Made by a program: the position numbers and the translations under genes
Shown here: in pieces, positions 1-5,215 of the stretch
Layout: each line of letters starts with the position of its first letter
How positions within the stretch are numbered: position 1 is the first letter of the stretch
Origin: Peptococcaceae bacterium
Lineage (GTDB): Bacteria > Bacillota > Desulfitobacteriia > Desulfitobacteriales > Desulfitobacteriaceae
Direction: 5' to 3'
Assembly: GCA_031289815.1 (NCBI GenBank)
Contig: JAITOS010000155.1
Location: 1 to 6,180, forward strand
Length of the DNA stretch: 6,180 nt
Notes under the pieces: generated by a model
Told to the model about the DNA's origin: nothing
Seen by the model: the letters and a program-made list of their open reading frames with translations, nothing else
Database searches by the model: none

Positions 1-744
1 TACCCGTTGCTGATGGAAAAACCGGTGGTCGATGGGGTCATATCGATGGCGGAAGTCTATAAAAAAATCCTTTTGGCCATGAATAAGATAAAAAATCCGC
101 CGCAGCTCAGTCAATCAGGCGCGATGGGTATCGGCTGGGCCCGTTCTGGGGGAGAATCCTCAGCGCTGCCGCAAAAACAAAGTATTTCTGTTGACGGGGT
201 GGACAATGTCATCAACATCCTGGAGGATCTGGAGAACGGCGTACTTCTCCAAGTGGACTTTTTGGAACTCAATGCCTGTAACCAAGGCTGCGTGGGCGGT
301 TGCCTGACGGTAGAAAATCCCTATATCGCACGGTCGAACATACAACACCTGATGAAGTCCCTGCCGGTTTCGCCCCCTAAGATGGATATGGGCAAAGAAT
401 TGCTGTCAGAATTGAGGGGGGGAAAACCACTCCAGTATTCGCCTACGCTGAAGCTGGATGACGACCGCGCCGTGGCGATGGAAAAGTTCGTGCGCATAGA
501 GGCGCTGACGCAGAAATTGGCGGGGCTGGATTGCGGATCCTGCGGCGCGCCTTCCTGCCGGGCGCTGGCCGAGGATATCGTACTGGGACGCGCTTCGGAG
601 GACGACTGCATTTTCAGACTGCGGGAGAAGATGCAGAAATTGACAGGCTCCAGCGACGCGAATGAATACTTGCCGCCGCCGTTCCGCAAGCGCCAGGAGA
701 ACGAGGAAAATGAGTCTCACGAAAGGAAGGAGGGGTCTGGGTGA
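1..744 (+). CDS. HydS-like [FeFe]-hydrogenase-domain protein with C-terminal 4Fe-4S domain (5' partial)
   Basis: The reading frame is open from base 1, so the N-terminal part lies outside the window; 247 codons are visible before TGA. Bases 262-312 encode ELNACNQGCVGG followed by LTVENP. This resembles the third H-cluster motif of [FeFe]-hydrogenases (E-x-M-x-C-x2-G-C-x2-G), with the C-x3-C pair kept (277-279, 289-291) but Met replaced by Asn. Downstream (532-609) is an exact C-x2-C-x4-C-x16-C motif, the [4Fe-4S] motif known from sensory HydS (group C) hydrogenases and related to the FeS domain of RnfB. Known HydS proteins continue into a PAS domain. Here only about 45 charged, probably disordered residues follow, so PAS is absent. 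The likely role is redox or H2 sensing or an electron-transfer accessory to the downstream hydrogenase; this is inferred from domains and neighbours. A catalytically active enzyme cannot be excluded because the other H-cluster motifs are not visible. It overlaps the next gene by four bases. Confidence 0.85.
   Translation, partial: YPLLMEKPVVDGVISMAEVYKKILLAMNKIKNPPQLSQSGAMGIGWARSGGESSALPQKQSISVDGVDNVINILEDLENGVLLQVDFLELNACNQGCVGGCLTVENPYIARSNIQHLMKSLPVSPPKMDMGKELLSELRGGKPLQYSPTLKLDDDRAVAMEKFVRIEALTQKLAGLDCGSCGAPSCRALAEDIVLGRASEDDCIFRLREKMQKLTGSSDANEYLPPPFRKRQENEENESHERKEGSG
727..733 (+). promoter_or_regulatory. Shine-Dalgarno deciding the GTG start of the DRTGG gene
   Basis: A perfect AAGGAGG lies inside the end of the upstream gene, seven bases before the GTG at 741. 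This supports GTG as the true start and the GTGA stop/start overlap, which implies coupled translation. Confidence 0.8.
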
Positions 745-1091
745 AAGTTTCTGAGGTTGCCAGCGCACTGGATTTGAAATGTTGTGTGCCTGGAGAGGAA
801 GATGGCGGCGTAACCGGCGGCTATATCGGAGACTTGCTGAGCTGGGTCATAGGCAGGGCGGGGCAAGGCTCGGCGTGGATCACCATTATGTCCAATAGCA
901 ACGTCGCCGCGGTGGCTCTGCTGGCGGATGTGTCCATGATTATCCTGGCGGAAGGGGTTGAACCTGATAAAGAGCTTGTGGACAAAGCGCAGGCTCACGG
1001 ATTGGCCTTATACTCAAGCGGGATAGGGGCCTACGAGCTTTCGTGGCGATTGCACGAGCTTATCGGGGAAGCGGGTTCGGGAGGAATATAG
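741..1091 (+). CDS. Stand-alone DRTGG-domain protein
   Basis: This 116-residue protein consists almost wholly of one DRTGG domain. Recognisable stretches are GGYIGDLLSWVIGRA (about residues 26-40), WITIMSNSNVAAVALL (46-61) and the IILAEGVEPD strand-turn (67-76). In larger proteins this domain sits beside CBS domains in regulatory pyrophosphatases and in the N-terminal part of some phosphate acetyltransferases, where a nucleotide-linked regulatory role is suspected. Small single-domain versions often accompany HydABC-type hydrogenase clusters in Clostridia. No catalytic motif, signal peptide or membrane segment is visible, so it is cytoplasmic. It starts at GTG inside the stop of the HydS-like gene and ends directly against the PHP gene, so the three are surely co-translated. 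Ligand and biochemical role are unknown; a regulatory or sensing function is inferred from context. The domain call is secure, the function is not. Confidence 0.9.
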   Translation: MKVSEVASALDLKCCVPGEEDGGVTGGYIGDLLSWVIGRAGQGSAWITIMSNSNVAAVALLADVSMIILAEGVEPDKELVDKAQAHGLALYSSGIGAYELSWRLHELIGEAGSGGI

Positions 1092-1823
1092 ATGAGGCTG
1101 AAATACGATTTGCACCTACACTCATGCTTATCTCCGTGCGGCGATGATACCATGACGCCAGCCAATATCGCGACGATGGTCATGTTAGCCGGTATTGACG
1201 TGGGGGCGGTGTCGGACCATAACACCACACGAAACTGTCCCGCGTTTCTGGAAGCCGCCGAAAAAGCAGGGATTCTGGCCGTTCCCGCCATGGAGCTTAC
1301 GACAGCCGAAGAGGCGCATATTCTGTGCTTGCTCCCGTCGCTGGCGGCGGCAGAGGAGCTTGACCGCTACGTGTATGCGCGGTTGCCGCCGGTAAAAAAC
1401 AGAGCGAACGTCTTTGGCAAGCAGTTGATGATGGATGCTGAAGACGGGGTGATCGGCGAGGAACCTAATTTGCTGATCACAGCGACGTCCATCGGCGTTC
1501 ATGACGTGGCTGAGCTGCTAAACGGTCTGGGAGGGATAGCGATTCCCGCGCATATCGACAGAACCTCATTTTCAATTCTGTCAAACCTGGGGTTTATTAC
1601 TCAGGAAATGGGCTTTGAAGCGCTTGAGACGACGCGCGGCGCGGACTTCGGCGCTCTCGCGGCCAGTCAGGCGGAGGTTCGGGGTATGCCGGTCATTATA
1701 AATTCGGACGCCCATCGGCTCGATGACATTTTTGACGCCGAGTTTGAGCTGGAAGCGGATGAGATCAGCGCTGAAGGTGTAATCGAGGCAATAAGGAGGG
1801 GAGATGCGTTAAAAAGATTATAA
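1092..1823 (+). CDS. PHP-domain metal-dependent phosphoesterase
   Basis: This 243-residue protein has all the hallmark motifs of the PHP (polymerase and histidinol phosphatase) fold. These are DLHLHS with His8 and His10 and Asp18 nearby, SDHNT with His43, Glu68 in PAMEL, His76, PAHID with His154, and SDAH with Asp206 and His208. This is a full set of likely ligands for a multinuclear metal site, so it is probably active as a phosphoesterase. PHP relatives hydrolyse histidinol phosphate, nucleoside 3',5'-bisphosphates or nucleotides; nothing here identifies the substrate. Length is typical of small TrpH-like PHP proteins, but residues about 100-140 match no substrate signature I know. ATG follows the DRTGG stop codon with no spacer, and GGAGG (1080-1084) lies seven bases upstream. 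Placement beside a HydS-like protein, a DRTGG protein and a bifurcating hydrogenase suggests it acts on a nucleotide or phospho-signal connected with redox control; that is inference. Confidence 0.92.
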   Translation: MRLKYDLHLHSCLSPCGDDTMTPANIATMVMLAGIDVGAVSDHNTTRNCPAFLEAAEKAGILAVPAMELTTAEEAHILCLLPSLAAAEELDRYVYARLPPVKNRANVFGKQLMMDAEDGVIGEEPNLLITATSIGVHDVAELLNGLGGIAIPAHIDRTSFSILSNLGFITQEMGFEALETTRGADFGALAASQAEVRGMPVIINSDAHRLDDIFDAEFELEADEISAEGVIEAIRRGDALKRL

Positions 1824-1827
1824 ACAG

Positions 1828-1850
1828 TGTTATGCATAACATCCTGTTAT
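1828..1850 (+). promoter_or_regulatory. Candidate operator: three TGTTAT/ATAACA arms
   Basis: Three hexamers occur in 23 bases: TGTTAT (1828-1833), ATAACA (1836-1841) and TGTTAT (1845-1850). Arms one and two form a perfect 14-bp palindrome with a GC centre. Arms two and three form a second inverted repeat with a 3-base spacer. The pattern lies just upstream of the promoter candidate, and the third arm occupies the -35 region, as expected for a repressor or activator site. The arms resemble Rex or Crp/Fnr-family half-sites, but spacing between arms is shorter than the classical Rex site, so the regulator is not assigned. Confidence 0.5.
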
Positions 1851-1865
1851 CATTCAACGAATTGA

Positions 1866-1874
1866 TGATAAAAT
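1866..1874 (+). promoter_or_regulatory. Candidate extended -10 promoter for hydC-hydA
   Basis: TGATAAAAT combines an extended -10 TG with TAAAAT, a 5/6 match to TATAAT. The position 17-18 bases upstream (about 1845-1851) has no good TTGACA match, so the promoter would rely on the extended -10 or on an activator at the overlapping repeats. Transcription would start near 1880-1882, giving a leader of about 50 bases before hydC. Confidence 0.5.
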
Positions 1875-1887
1875 AGTACATTTCAGT

Positions 1888-1904
1888 CCGGAGTACGACT
1901 CCGG
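1888..1904 (+). other. GC-rich stem-loop in hydC leader
   Basis: CCGGAGT, a 3-base ACG loop, then ACTCCGG make a perfect 7-bp stem. It ends eight bases before the Shine-Dalgarno AAGGAGGT (1913-1920), which is nine bases upstream of the hydC ATG. No T tract follows, so it is not an intrinsic terminator. If transcription begins near 1881, the hairpin sits within a few bases of the mRNA 5' end, where such structures can protect transcripts. As DNA it could instead be a palindromic protein-binding site. Confidence 0.55.
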
Positions 1905-1929
1905 CACAATTTAAGGAGGTTTTTAGCAC

Positions 1930-2424
1930 ATGCCAAACTGTAAAACGCTGGTTCCGTTTCATGGCACCAAGGAGCAGGAAGAAAAGCTCGAAGAGGTCAT
2001 AAGAACACACAAAGGGGAAAAAGGCGCTACGATGCCTGTCATGCAGGAGGCTCAGAAGATCTATGGTTATCTGCCTGAAGAGGTTCAGGTGATGATCGCG
2101 GAGAGGATGGAAATCCCCTTGACCGAGGTCTATGGCATATCCTCATTTTATGCCCAATTCACCCATAATCCCAAAGGCGCAATACAGATCAGCGTCTGTC
2201 TCGGCACCGCTTGTTATGTCAAAGGAGCCGGTGAAATACTGAACCAAGTGTGTAAAAAGGTTGGCTGTCAGCCTGACGAAATAACCGCGGATGGAAAATT
2301 CTCCATCGACTCTACGCGTTGCATCGGAGCTTGTGGTCTGGCGCCGGTCATGATGATCAATAACGATGTTTATGGCCGTCTCAAACCGGAAGACGTTGAC
2401 GCGATCATAGAAAAATACATGTAA
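1930..2424 (+). CDS. hydC: HydC: NuoE-like [2Fe-2S] subunit of bifurcating [FeFe]-hydrogenase
   Basis: This 164-residue protein is homologous to NuoE, the 24-kDa subunit of complex I, and to HndA of NADP-reducing hydrogenases. The N-terminal helical part (about 15-80) includes the family stretch MPVMQEAQKIYGYLPEEV. The C-terminal thioredoxin-like part binds one [2Fe-2S] cluster through Cys90 and Cys95 (VCLGTAC) and Cys131 and Cys135 (CIGACGLAP), the classical C-x4-C and C-x3-C pairs. Length is normal. In HydABC complexes this subunit packs against the NuoF-like HydB and takes part in electron transfer at the flavin end. A strong AAGGAGGT nine bases upstream fixes the ATG start. It is the first gene after the intergenic control region, so it is likely the promoter-proximal gene of the hydrogenase operon. 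Cytoplasmic, with no signal peptide or membrane segment. Confidence 0.96.
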   Translation: MPNCKTLVPFHGTKEQEEKLEEVIRTHKGEKGATMPVMQEAQKIYGYLPEEVQVMIAERMEIPLTEVYGISSFYAQFTHNPKGAIQISVCLGTACYVKGAGEILNQVCKKVGCQPDEITADGKFSIDSTRCIGACGLAPVMMINNDVYGRLKPEDVDAIIEKYM

Positions 2425-2434
2425 GCGAAAAACG

Positions 2435-2974
2435 ATGAAAGAGTTAGCCCTCAATATTTTAGATATTGCCCAAAATTCCATAGCCGCCGGAGCAAATCAA
2501 ATCGCCATTGCCGTGCGGGAGTCCGTGGCGGCAGACCGGCTGACCATCAGCGTCAAGGATAACGGGTGCGGCATGGAGCCTGAGTTTTTGGCTAAGGTCA
2601 CGGATCCCTTCACGACGACGCGCAAGACGAGGAAGGTAGGGATGGGGATCCCGCTCTTGAAGATGGAAGCGGAAATGTCGGGAGGCGAGTTGCGTATTGA
2701 AAGCGAAAAGGGTAAGGGAACCAGTCTGACCGCCTGCTTTAAACGTTCTCATATTGACCGTCCGCCGCTGGGGGATGTGGCGGGTACGTTTATGGTACTG
2801 ATACAGGGAGCGCCGAACTTGGAATTTACCTATACGCGGGAAACGGACAGGGGCGCGTTTCAGTTTTCAACCGCGCAGGTTCGCGCATTGCTTGACGGCG
2901 TTCCGCTCTCCGAGCCGGATGTGTTGGCGTGGATCAGAGGGTATGTAGAGGAGGGCGAGTCGGGAGTGCTGTGA
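2435..2974 (+). CDS. Small GHKL (histidine-kinase-like) ATPase of the hydrogenase operon
   Basis: This 179-residue protein begins directly with an HATPase_c (GHKL) domain. The N-box is LDIAQNSIAAGA (Asn14), the G1 box DNGCGM (Asp42-Met47), followed by DPFTTTRKTRKVGMGIPLL as ATP lid and G2 region (57-75) and GKGT (93-96). There is no DHp helix pair with a phospho-accepting His, no sensor domain and no membrane segment, so it is not a standard sensor kinase. An acidic residue (Asp10) four positions before Asn14 is reminiscent of MutL/gyrase-type ATPases. Residues about 110-179 form an unrecognised C-terminal domain. Homologues are regularly found between hydC and the hydD/hydB genes in clostridial clusters, and an extra gene called hydE is reported at this place in Acetobacterium woodii. 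Possible roles are a Ser kinase like RsbW, an assembly ATPase, or a regulator of the complex; none can be chosen from sequence. It starts ten bases after hydC with no clear Shine-Dalgarno, so translation is probably coupled. Confidence 0.88.
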   Translation: MKELALNILDIAQNSIAAGANQIAIAVRESVAADRLTISVKDNGCGMEPEFLAKVTDPFTTTRKTRKVGMGIPLLKMEAEMSGGELRIESEKGKGTSLTACFKRSHIDRPPLGDVAGTFMVLIQGAPNLEFTYTRETDRGAFQFSTAQVRALLDGVPLSEPDVLAWIRGYVEEGESGVL

Positions 2975-3002
2975 TCCTTCCAAAAAGTGAAGATAAATTT
3001 TG

Positions 3003-3010
3003 AGAGGAAG
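3003..3010 (+). promoter_or_regulatory. Shine-Dalgarno deciding the hydD start
   Basis: AGAGGAAG contains GAGG nine bases before the ATG at 3017. An in-frame GTG at 2987 would add ten residues (MKINFERKIK) but has no good ribosome binding site, and family members typically begin at MKSLEDL, so ATG 3017 is preferred. Confidence 0.65.
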
Positions 3011-3016
3011 ATAAAA

Positions 3017-3385
3017 ATGAAAAGTTTGGAAGATCTTAAAAAGATCCGGGAAGAGATGCAACAGAAAATAAATATTCGTACCGGCGATGAGAATCGTACC
3101 CGCGTTGTAGTCGGTATGGCGACCTGTGGCATCGCCGCGGGAGCGCGCCCCGTACTCGCGGCGCTGGTGGACGAGGTTTCCCGGCGTAAACTTCAGCAGG
3201 TGACGGTTACCCAGACGGGGTGCATAGGCGTCTGCCGCCTGGAGCCGATCATCGAGGTCCTGGAACCGGGAAAAGAAAAGGTCACGTATGTGAAGGTTAC
3301 CGAGGAAAAAGTGAAAAAAATCGTCAGTGAACACTTGGCAAACGGCAGAGTGGTCGAGGAGTATACTATAGGCGCGGCCGAATAA
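3017..3385 (+). CDS. hydD: HydD/HndB-like (2Fe-2S)-ferredoxin-domain protein
   Basis: This 122-residue protein has an N-terminal helix (MKSLEDLKKIREEMQQKI) followed by a thioredoxin-like ferredoxin fold related to the N-terminus of HydB and the C-terminus of HydC. It corresponds to HndB of Desulfovibrio fructosivorans and HydD of Acetobacterium woodii. Only three cysteines are present: Cys37 (TCGIAAGA), Cys69 and Cys73 (TGCIGVCRLEP). The C-x3-C pair is kept but the C-x4-C partner is incomplete, so a standard four-Cys [2Fe-2S] site cannot form from this chain alone. It may bind a cluster with a non-Cys ligand, or serve a structural or assembly role. The C-terminus, KKIVSEHLANGRVVEEY, closely parallels HydB residues near 76-92, which suggests an old duplication. 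It follows the ATPase gene by 42 bases and precedes hydB by 15, with the hydB Shine-Dalgarno overlapping its stop codon. The start at 3017 rests on a Shine-Dalgarno and family N-terminus. Confidence 0.9.
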   Translation: MKSLEDLKKIREEMQQKINIRTGDENRTRVVVGMATCGIAAGARPVLAALVDEVSRRKLQQVTVTQTGCIGVCRLEPIIEVLEPGKEKVTYVKVTEEKVKKIVSEHLANGRVVEEYTIGAAE

Positions 3386-3400
3386 GGAGGATAAAATAGG

Positions 3401-5194
3401 ATGAGTTTTGTCAGATCGCATGTTCTGGTTTGTGGGGGAACCGGATGTACAGCTTCGGACAGCCCAAAAGTAATTGCTGAGTTTGAAAAGCAATTTGCCG
3501 AGTTCAAGCTCAGCGACGAGGTTCGCGTAATCAAGACGGGCTGCTTTGGTCTGTGCGCCTTGGGACCGATCGTGGTCGTTTACCCCGAGGGCACGTTTTA
3601 TTCCAGTATCAAAGTGGAGGATGTAAAGGAGATTGTCAGCGAGCACATCCTGAAAGGCCGTTTAGTGGAACGGCTGCTGTATAAGGAAGCTGGCGCAGAG
3701 GGGCATACCCACTCTCTCAATGACACCCAGTTCTACAAAAAACAAAAGCGCATCGCCCTTCGCGGCTGCGGCGTCATCAATCCCGAGGAAATTGACGAGG
3801 CGATCGCCTATGATGGGTATCGGGCGTTAGCAACCTGCCTGACGGAGAAATCACGGGAAGAAGTCATCCAGATCGTGACGGCTTCAGGGTTGCGCGGCCG
3901 TGGCGGCGCGGGCTTCCCGACAGGGATGAAGTGGAAGTTCGCGGCGGCGGCTGAAGATCCTGTAAAATATGTTTGCTGCAACGCTGACGAAGGGGATCCC
4001 GGCGCTTTTATGGACAGGTCGGTGCTTGAGGGCAACCCGCATAGCGTCATAGAAGCGATGGAGATAGCGGCTTACGCCATTGGAGCGGCGCAGGGATATA
4101 TCTATATACGCGCGGAATATCCGATTGCCGTCCAGCGGCTCAAAATAGCCATTGATCAGGCAAAAGAGTACGGCTTCCTGGGGAAGAATATTTTCGGGAC
4201 GGACTTCAGCTTCGATCTGGAGATACGACTGGGCGCCGGGGCGTTTGTCTGCGGGGAAGAAACCGCGCTGCTGGCCTCGATTGAGGGTCATCGCGGCGAG
4301 CCGCGCCCGCGCCCGCCATTTCCGGCGGTAAAGGGTCTTTTTGGCAAACCGACGCTCTTAAACAACGTGGAGACATACGCCAATATCCCCTGGATCATCA
4401 ACAACGGCGCCGAGGCGTTCGCCGCCATCGGAACCGAGAAGTCCAAGGGAACCAAAGTCTTTGCCTTAGGCGGTAAAATCACCAATACCGGACTGGTCGA
4501 AATACCCATGGGTACGACGCTGCGCGAAATCGTAGAGGAAATCGGCGGCGGGATCCCCAACGGCAAAAAGTTCAAGGCCGCTCAGACCGGCGGGCCTTCC
4601 GGCGGTTGCATACCATTGTCTCTGATTGATACGCCGCTGGACTATGAGAACATGGCGTCCATTGGTTCCATCATAGGCTCCGGCGGACTCATCGTCATGG
4701 ATGAGGACAACTGTATGGTCGATATCGCTAAATTTTTTCTGGGCTTCACCACGGATGAATCCTGCGGGAAATGTTCGCCCTGCCGCATAGGAACCAAGAG
4801 GATGCATGATATCCTGGAAAAAATCACGGTTGGCAAAGGAACGATGGAGGATATTGCCCTTCTGGAGGAATTGTGTACGCATATTAAGGAAAACGCCTTG
4901 TGCGGACTTGGACAAACCGCTCCTAATCCGATCCTGTCCACCTTAAAGCACTTCCGTCACGAATACGAAGCCCATGTCATCGACAAACGTTGTCCTGCCG
5001 GCATTTGCAAGGATCTGTTACAATATAAGATCCTTCCGGAAAAATGCGCCGGCTGCACCGCCTGCTCGCGCGTTTGCCCGGCGAATGCGATAACCGGAGA
5101 GGTCAAGAATCCTCATGTGATTGACCAGGCAAAGTGTATCAAGTGCGGAACCTGTGTGCAAAAGTGCAAATTTGAGGCGATCATCAAGGAATAA
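3401..5194 (+). CDS. hydB: HydB: NuoF-like FMN/Fe-S flavoprotein subunit of bifurcating hydrogenase
   Basis: This 597-residue subunit has the full HydB/HndC architecture. The N-terminal thioredoxin-like [2Fe-2S] domain uses Cys11, Cys16, Cys48 and Cys52. The NuoF core has the glycine-rich GLRGRGGAGFPTGMKW (163-178), CNADEGDPGAF (193-203) and GAGAFVCGEETALL (278-291), which bind FMN and NAD(P)H. A SLBB-like region follows, then a [4Fe-4S] site (Cys455, Cys458, Cys461, Cys501). His517, His520, His525, Cys531 and Cys536 form a His/Cys-rich bridge that may hold the zinc site described in HydABC structures. The C-terminus is a two-[4Fe-4S] ferredoxin domain (Cys549/552/555/559 and Cys579/582/585/589). 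In HydABC the flavin here exchanges electrons with NAD(P)H, and the C-terminal ferredoxin domain is mobile and linked to bifurcation. NADH versus NADPH preference cannot be read from sequence. Length is normal and all expected ligands are present. Start is supported by AAGGAGG (3384-3390), ten bases upstream. Confidence 0.97.
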   Translation: MSFVRSHVLVCGGTGCTASDSPKVIAEFEKQFAEFKLSDEVRVIKTGCFGLCALGPIVVVYPEGTFYSSIKVEDVKEIVSEHILKGRLVERLLYKEAGAEGHTHSLNDTQFYKKQKRIALRGCGVINPEEIDEAIAYDGYRALATCLTEKSREEVIQIVTASGLRGRGGAGFPTGMKWKFAAAAEDPVKYVCCNADEGDPGAFMDRSVLEGNPHSVIEAMEIAAYAIGAAQGYIYIRAEYPIAVQRLKIAIDQAKEYGFLGKNIFGTDFSFDLEIRLGAGAFVCGEETALLASIEGHRGEPRPRPPFPAVKGLFGKPTLLNNVETYANIPWIINNGAEAFAAIGTEKSKGTKVFALGGKITNTGLVEIPMGTTLREIVEEIGGGIPNGKKFKAAQTGGPSGGCIPLSLIDTPLDYENMASIGSIIGSGGLIVMDEDNCMVDIAKFFLGFTTDESCGKCSPCRIGTKRMHDILEKITVGKGTMEDIALLEELCTHIKENALCGLGQTAPNPILSTLKHFRHEYEAHVIDKRCPAGICKDLLQYKILPEKCAGCTACSRVCPANAITGEVKNPHVIDQAKCIKCGTCVQKCKFEAIIKE

Positions 5195-5200
5195 GGCGGG

Positions 5201-5206
5201 AAGGAG
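5201..5206 (+). promoter_or_regulatory. Shine-Dalgarno of hydA
   Basis: AAGGAG lies nine bases before the ATG at 5216, in the 21-base gap after hydB. It fixes the hydA start, with the N-terminus MSTVKVKVNGLEVE forming the first strands of a plant-type ferredoxin fold. Confidence 0.8.
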
Positions 5207-5215
5207 ATTAAAATA

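Noticed and set aside
321..768. Minus-strand open frames opposite the HydS-like gene
   Set aside because: Both are low-complexity Ser/Arg-rich translations antisense to a gene with clear Fe-S motifs; no independent support.
1828..1841. Canonical Rex operator
   Set aside because: The palindrome has only four bases between TGTTA and TAACA, while the Rex consensus has six between the equivalent positions, so I do not assign Rex.
1824..1904. Intrinsic terminator after the PHP gene
   Set aside because: Inverted repeats are present but none is followed by a T run, so read-through from the left block into hydC remains possible.
2987..3016. GTG at 2987 as the hydD start
   Set aside because: It has no good Shine-Dalgarno and would add an atypical basic extension; ATG 3017 has GAGG at proper spacing and a family-like N-terminus.
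2867..3646. Long minus-strand open frame (259 codons) across hydD and the start of hydB
   Set aside because: It lies antisense to two well-supported genes, matches no family I recognise, and has the composition expected of a complement shadow in GC-rich third positions.
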